A stretch of DNA of 10,405 nt from Butyrivibrio sp. (lineage in GTDB: Bacteria > Bacillota_A > Clostridia > Lachnospirales > Lachnospiraceae): positions 1 through 10,405 of the forward strand of contig NZ_JAILQF010000319.1 of NCBI RefSeq assembly GCF_024699075.1, read 5' to 3'. Below are positions 5,608 through 10,405 of this stretch, one piece after another. The notes below the pieces were generated by a model. The model was given only the letters and a program-made list of their open reading frames with translations, made no database searches and had not been told where the DNA came from. Within the stretch, counting starts at the first letter, position 1; the number at the start of each line of letters is the position of its first letter. Position numbers and translations under genes: made by a program.

Positions 5608-8600
5608 ATTACAGAGTGACTATATATAATTCACGTATCTACAGGGAAGTAACAATAAGTGAAAAAAGTTTTCAGACGCTTAGTATTGGTACCTTCGAAG
5701 AGTGCCACGTTGCGCTGATAAGAAGTGATTATTTCGAAGATTTTAAAATTAATATCAGTAAGCAAGGAGATAGATTTAGCCTCTTTTGTGAAGGCGATAT
5801 ATATATCAAAAGTAGTTCATCCCTTAAAGAGAATGTGCATGATCTTGAATCTGGAGATAGCATAACTGTACGTTATAAAAAGTCAGATGCAGATATATTA
5901 TATATTGATTTTATGGTGGATTTTGGAATTGTACAAGACAACTACAATCTGGCAATCCTTATGCCTGTGGGACGTGTTGTATATATTGGAGGTGCTAGCG
6001 GAAGCGATATATTTATAAATGACGCAGCTGCAAATGGTGAATCTGCAGGACTTACCTTTAATGGAAAAACATGGATATTGGATTCATCAAAACTTTCGTA
6101 CGGTGTAATGGTCAATGGAGTCTATAAAAAAGGTGATCAGATAAGTCTGTACGACAATGATTTCATATGTATAAACGGATATTTCTTTTATCTTGAAAAG
6201 GGAACTGTTTACACGACTGATTCTGGTAAAGTAACTTCTCATCTTTCAACATCTTTATGTGAATTATCGGAGAATCATTTGAAGTATCCGAGATTTATCA
6301 GAAGTGTTCGTCAGCAGTACAAGGATCCTGAAGATAAGATCAAGGTTCTTCCACCAGAGAAAGCTCCGGAAAAAAATAAAAGAGGGCTTGCCATGACGCT
6401 CGTTCCTTCTGTCACTATGCTTGTGGCTATGATTCTTTTAAGAGGAGTCATGGGCGGAAGGAATATGATGTATGTTATGTATTTCGGAATCTCGATGGGG
6501 ATAGGAATTGTTACATCTACGATAACCTACTTTAAAGACAAAAAAGAATATAAAGAAAAGATGATCCACAGAGTGGAGAAATACAATGAGTATCTTGATA
6601 ATAAGGAAAAAGAGATCATTGAAGCAAGAGAAAATGAGAAGACTATTTTTAGAAAGCGTAATCGTTCTATAAGTGACACAATAAGCTCAATAGAAAAATT
6701 TGATTCAAGTCTTTTTGAAAAATCTCCTGAGGACGTGGACTTTCTTGATGTATGTGTTGGAACAGGAAGTATGGAGTCTGTATGTCAGGTCGATTACAAC
6801 GAAAAAGAATATGTTGAGATCGAAGATCCTATGATGGAATATCCTGAGAAAGTTCATGATAAGTATAAATATATTGATGATATGCCGGTTGTGCTTCATT
6901 TATCACAAGGAAATGCAACAGGCATAATAGGTGTACGATCAAAGCTTTACCAGATGGCTAAAAATATGCTGATAGAGATCTGTGGACAGCATTTTTATAA
7001 AGATATTAAAGTGTTTATGATCATGGATGAAATCGATAAACAGGATTTTGAGTGGATAAGGTGGTTTAAAAATCTTTTATCAGATGACGGAAGTATACGA
7101 GGCCTAATATTTGATGACAACAGCAGGAAAAGTGGACTTGCTTATCTTTATGGCGAGCTTTCTGCCAGGGAAGCCTTAAAAGCGAAGGAAATAGAGGGGG
7201 TTCCATATTATGTAATCTTCTGTTACAGGAGTGACAAGATTATGAACCATCCTGTTCTTAATTACGTAGATAAAGCTCAGAGTCTTCGGTTTGTATTTGT
7301 ATTTTTTGAAGAGTATGAAGAACTATTAAATGCAGGCTGTGATGTAAAAGTATATCTGGAACCTCAAGATTATAGAGGATATATACAGGATTCCAAAGAT
7401 GGTCAGGAAGTTCAGAATTTTGTCTATGATCATGTTGATCGTATGGTAGCAGAAAGGTGCGCACTCAGACTGGGAAGTGTATATATAGATGAGATAAGTC
7501 TTGAAAGTACACTTACTAAAAATATTACCATGTATCAGCTGCTTGGAATAATGAATGCGTATGATCTGAATCTTGCAGATAGATGGCAGAGTTCTAAGGT
7601 ATATGAGAGTATGGCAGCTCCTATTGGAGTTAAGAGTGGAGGGGAAATTCTGGCGCTTGATCTTCATGAGAAGTACCATGGTCCACATGGTCTTGTAGCA
7701 GGAACTACAGGTTCAGGTAAATCAGAACTTTTGCAAACATATATATTATCAGTTGCGACACGTTTTCATCCTTATGAAGTCAGTTTTATCATAATTGACT
7801 TTAAGGGTGGCGGTATGGCCAATCAGTTCAAGGATCTTCCTCATCTAAATGGAGCAATCACTAATATCGATGGCAAGCAGATAGATAGATCTCTATTATC
7901 GATAAAAGCGGAACTTATGCGTCGTCAGGAGCTTTTTGCCAAATATGATGTCAATCAGATAGATAATTATATACGTTTGTATAGAGATGGTAAGACAGAT
8001 ATACCATTGCCGCACCTGATACTTATTGTAGATGAATTTGCAGAACTTAAGAGTGATCAGCCTGAGTTTATGAAAGAACTTATCTCTGCAGCCAGAATAG
8101 GAAGATCACTAGGTGTTCACCTTATACTTGCAACTCAGAAACCAGCAGGTGTAGTAAATGATCAGATTTGGAGTAATTCCAAGTTCAAACTTTGTCTTAA
8201 GGTTCAAGACAAGAGTGATAGTAATGAAGTACTTAAATCTCCGCTTGCAGCAGAAATAAGGGAACCGGGAAGAGCTTATTTGCAAGTTGGTAATAATGAA
8301 ATATTTGAACTATTTCAATCTGCTTATAGTGGAGCACCTACCCATCTTGGTAATACAGACAATAAGAGAAAGTTTGAAATAAACGCAGTGTCTCTCTCGG
8401 GAGCTAGAATTCCTGTATACAGCCAGAAACCTGCCAAGTCTCAAGGAACACAAACACAGCTCGAGGCGCTTACATGTTATATCCACGATTATTGTATAAA
8501 GAACAAAATTGAGGATCTTCCAAGCATTGTGCTTCCTCCGCTTGGTGAGATATTACCATATCCTGATGATATTAAAGTTACAGGAACGGATATAACGGTT

Positions 8601-10145
8601 CCTATTGGAATATATGACGATCCACTTAGACAAGCCCAAAATGAACTTGAGATTAACTTTACGCAAAATCACGTGTTTATACTGGGTTCATCTCTCAGCG
8701 GTAAGTCATATCTTCTTCAGAGTATGATATATGGTCTTGCATCCAAGTATTCACCAGAAGATGTGAGCATTTACATCATAGACTTTGCCTCAATGATCAT
8801 GCGATCTTTTGAGAAGATGAATCATGTAGGTACTGTTGTAACAATAAGTGAGGATGATAAGCTTAAGAATTTAATGAAATTCATGCTTAGTACTATAACA
8901 GAGCGTAGGGAAAAGCTTGCTGATATCGGCCTTAGTTCATATAGTGCATATCGTGAAGCTGGATACAATGATATGCCACAGATAATTCTATTTGTTGAAA
9001 ATTATACAGTATTTAGATCAACATTTGCTGATTTTGAAGATGATTTCCTTAAAATATGTCGTGATGGAGTGGCTGTAGGTATATCAATTGTAATAACCAA
9101 TCAGCAGACATCAGGAATAGGATATAAGCTTTTAACCAACTTTGCTATTAAGATTGCGCTAAATTGTAATGACAGATCACAATATTCAGCTCTTCTAGAC
9201 AGATGCCGTATAAGACCTGATGATGTCCCTGGAAGAGGACTCATACCAATTGATAATGAGATTAAAGAATTTCAATCATATCTTGCATTTTCGATGGGGA
9301 AAGAGGTTGAAAGAATATCAAAGATTCATGAATTTATAGAAAAGATAAATAATAAATATGAAGGATCAGGCGTAAAAACAATTGTATCTGTACCATCACA
9401 AGTAACAAATGAATTCCTGAAAGCTCAGTATGGAATTAAAGGCCTTGAAAATAATTATAAGCTTATAGAAGGTATTGCATATTCTGATACAAGACCGGTT
9501 CAGGCAGATCTTATTTCCAGACCTCTTATGGGAATTCTTGGTAGAGAAGATCTTGGAAGAATAGGATATCTTAGGTACTGTATAAATGAGATGGAAAAGA
9601 ATAAAGAATCAACACCTGTAAAGCTGTATATAGTTGATAATTCTGAAGAGAAGCTTTCATTTGCTGATGGATTAAGTATCACTCAAAGCTATACTGTAAA
9701 TGATACAGAAGTTGTTGATATCATTGAAAAGATTCATAGTATTGCAAAGCAGAGGTTTGAGAAGTTAAATACAGTGGATAAAGAGCAGAATAAAGATTCA
9801 CTCATAATGCTTATGATCAATGCTAAAACAGTTCAGGATATCATAGTCTCGGATGAAGAAACATACCATAAGTTTGAAGAACTTACAGGAGCATTAAAAA
9901 AATGCATGATCAGTATATGGTTCACTAATGTAGATAATAAGCCAATAACACCTGCCGGCTTTAATCCTATCCACCGACAGATAAGAGATAGTGGCAACCT
10001 GATCATGTTTGAGAATATAGGTGATATAAAAATTCTCACAATTCCTATGGCTATAATACGTGCAGCTAAAAAGCCATGCGTTACCGGAGATGCATTCAGC
10101 CTTATCGGAACAGCTATAACAAGGATCAAGACTCCTCAGATATAA
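5604..10145 (+). CDS. essC: EssC/YukB, membrane-bound FtsK/SpoIIIE-type ATPase motor of T7SSb
   Basis: 1513 residues, the normal EssC length. Two N-terminal FHA-like domains (about 1-100 and 118-200) have no SRxH motif, so they look unable to bind phosphothreonine. Two TM helices follow (about 263-282 and 288-310), then a Lys/Glu-rich coiled coil (about 315-360) and a stalk region. ATPase 1 is intact: Walker A G700-T-T-G-S-G-K706-S-E, DFKGGGM at 732-738, Walker B ILIVDEF with D810-E811, and ATQKPAG from 843. ATPase 2 has a good Walker A (G1028-SSLSG-K1034-S), but its Walker B is ILFVENY with E1132-N1133 in place of Asp-Glu. ATPase 3 is degenerate: G1310-ILG-REDLG has no P-loop lysine. EssC drives export of WXG100/LXG substrates, which bind its C-terminal ATPases. 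The start is fixed by AGGAAA (5594-5599) and the overlap with esaB. ATG codons just downstream are inside the first FHA strand. Confidence 0.93.
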   Translation: MNYRVTIYNSRIYREVTISEKSFQTLSIGTFEECHVALIRSDYFEDFKINISKQGDRFSLFCEGDIYIKSSSSLKENVHDLESGDSITVRYKKSDADILYIDFMVDFGIVQDNYNLAILMPVGRVVYIGGASGSDIFINDAAANGESAGLTFNGKTWILDSSKLSYGVMVNGVYKKGDQISLYDNDFICINGYFFYLEKGTVYTTDSGKVTSHLSTSLCELSENHLKYPRFIRSVRQQYKDPEDKIKVLPPEKAPEKNKRGLAMTLVPSVTMLVAMILLRGVMGGRNMMYVMYFGISMGIGIVTSTITYFKDKKEYKEKMIHRVEKYNEYLDNKEKEIIEARENEKTIFRKRNRSISDTISSIEKFDSSLFEKSPEDVDFLDVCVGTGSMESVCQVDYNEKEYVEIEDPMMEYPEKVHDKYKYIDDMPVVLHLSQGNATGIIGVRSKLYQMAKNMLIEICGQHFYKDIKVFMIMDEIDKQDFEWIRWFKNLLSDDGSIRGLIFDDNSRKSGLAYLYGELSAREALKAKEIEGVPYYVIFCYRSDKIMNHPVLNYVDKAQSLRFVFVFFEEYEELLNAGCDVKVYLEPQDYRGYIQDSKDGQEVQNFVYDHVDRMVAERCALRLGSVYIDEISLESTLTKNITMYQLLGIMNAYDLNLADRWQSSKVYESMAAPIGVKSGGEILALDLHEKYHGPHGLVAGTTGSGKSELLQTYILSVATRFHPYEVSFIIIDFKGGGMANQFKDLPHLNGAITNIDGKQIDRSLLSIKAELMRRQELFAKYDVNQIDNYIRLYRDGKTDIPLPHLILIVDEFAELKSDQPEFMKELISAARIGRSLGVHLILATQKPAGVVNDQIWSNSKFKLCLKVQDKSDSNEVLKSPLAAEIREPGRAYLQVGNNEIFELFQSAYSGAPTHLGNTDNKRKFEINAVSLSGARIPVYSQKPAKSQGTQTQLEALTCYIHDYCIKNKIEDLPSIVLPPLGEILPYPDDIKVTGTDITVPIGIYDDPLRQAQNELEINFTQNHVFILGSSLSGKSYLLQSMIYGLASKYSPEDVSIYIIDFASMIMRSFEKMNHVGTVVTISEDDKLKNLMKFMLSTITERREKLADIGLSSYSAYREAGYNDMPQIILFVENYTVFRSTFADFEDDFLKICRDGVAVGISIVITNQQTSGIGYKLLTNFAIKIALNCNDRSQYSALLDRCRIRPDDVPGRGLIPIDNEIKEFQSYLAFSMGKEVERISKIHEFIEKINNKYEGSGVKTIVSVPSQVTNEFLKAQYGIKGLENNYKLIEGIAYSDTRPVQADLISRPLMGILGREDLGRIGYLRYCINEMEKNKESTPVKLYIVDNSEEKLSFADGLSITQSYTVNDTEVVDIIEKIHSIAKQRFEKLNTVDKEQNKDSLIMLMINAKTVQDIIVSDEETYHKFEELTGALKKCMISIWFTNVDNKPITPAGFNPIHRQIRDSGNLIMFENIGDIKILTIPMAIIRAAKKPCVTGDAFSLIGTAITRIKTPQI

Positions 10146-10259
10146 TACGTTGAATAATATAACTGGAATTTACAGAGATAAAAAATAGTAATTAAATATA
10201 AACTTTCTCAAAAATATACTAAAAATAACTATACAGGAAAATGACATAAGGAGAGCAAA
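10146..10259 (+). other. AT-rich gap between essC and the small helical gene
   Basis: A 114-bp spacer rich in A and T. No hairpin with a T-run follows essC, so transcription may read through. A TATACT at 10215-10220 could be a -10 box for a separate promoter, but the best -35 candidate (TTAAAT near 10192) is poor. AAGGAG at 10248-10253 is a strong ribosome binding site for ATG 10260. Confidence 0.4.
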
Positions 10260-10405
10260 ATGGGAGGAAACGGGGAAATCACATGGGATCTTGAAAAGCT
10301 GACAGAGTACTTTACAGCATGTCAGACAAAGTACAACACTTTTCTAGCCATGTCAGATACACTAATACTAAAACTTAAGGCATTTGTAGATGATGACACA
10401 CATAC
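10260..10405 (+). CDS. N-terminus of a small helical T7SS-associated protein (WXG100/LXG-like), partial
   Basis: ATG 10260 follows AAGGAG with six bases of spacing. The 48 visible residues begin MGGNGEITWDLEKLTEYF and continue as one long amphipathic helix (KLTEYFTACQTKYNTFLAMS, then DTLILKLKAFVDDDTH) until the window ends. Helix, short acidic DDDT loop, then presumably a second helix is the pattern of WXG100 proteins and of the N-terminal targeting domain of LXG toxins or their small helical partners; the W at residue 9 is not in a WXG loop. Lying right after essC, where esx-type substrates are common, it is most likely an export substrate or partner. The deciding motif and the length lie outside the window. 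Confidence 0.6.
   Translation, partial: MGGNGEITWDLEKLTEYFTACQTKYNTFLAMSDTLILKLKAFVDDDTH

Noticed and set aside
1..10405. CRISPR array, tRNA, rRNA or transposase genes
   Set aside because: No regularly spaced repeats, cloverleaf sequence or transposase-like motifs were seen on either strand. The shuffled region shows no IS ends.

Overview
The window is low-GC, ATG-initiated DNA with GAGG/AGGAG-type ribosome binding sites, tightly packed genes and strong Bacillota signatures. The Rhs core motifs and the FHA / MinD-like / YukD / EssC gene set suggest a gut- or rumen-type clostridium, most likely Lachnospiraceae (Butyrivibrio/Pseudobutyrivibrio-like). The taxon is an inference from protein style, not from a marker gene.

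Region 1 (about 1-3160) is an accessory polymorphic-toxin region on the + strand. It holds the tail of a membrane protein, a frameshifted C-terminal remnant of a polymorphic toxin, a multi-TM probable immunity gene, a small two-TM protein, a second toxin C-terminal scrap, a 5'-truncated Rhs core with its C-terminal extension, and a small two-TM protein with a PH-like tail that probably serves as immunity protein. No fragment has a complete N-terminus. The order fragment-immunity-fragment-fragment-immunity is what is expected when successive Rhs/toxin tips are displaced downstream of an active gene and decay. A good intrinsic terminator at 3198-3231 closes this region.

Region 2 (about 3240-10145) is a type VIIb secretion (Esx/Yuk) operon. 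A TATAAT -10 box at 3304-3309, preceded by two TTTCGTCG direct repeats 21 bp apart, leads into four tightly linked genes. These are a soluble FHA protein with a DUF6382-like N-terminus, a MinD/CpaE-like P-loop ATPase with a deviant Walker A, a YukD/EsaB ubiquitin-like protein, and an EssC/YukB motor of 1513 aa. Stop codons merge with the next Shine-Dalgarno or start (the TGA at 5324-5326 overlaps a GAGG; an ATGA overlap lies at 5604-5607), so translation is probably coupled.

Region 3 (10146-10405) is a 114-bp gap followed by the first 48 codons of a small helical protein with a strong ribosome binding site. It is probably a WXG100/LXG-like substrate or substrate partner.

Taken together, EssC would be the membrane motor, YukD an accessory subunit and the 10260 gene an export substrate or partner. 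The FHA and MinD-like proteins look like a cytosolic control or assembly module that the best-studied T7SSb loci (S. aureus, B. subtilis) lack. The upstream Rhs and immunity debris is plausibly effector material for this or a related system. EssA, EssB/YukC and EsaA/YueB homologues are not in the window.
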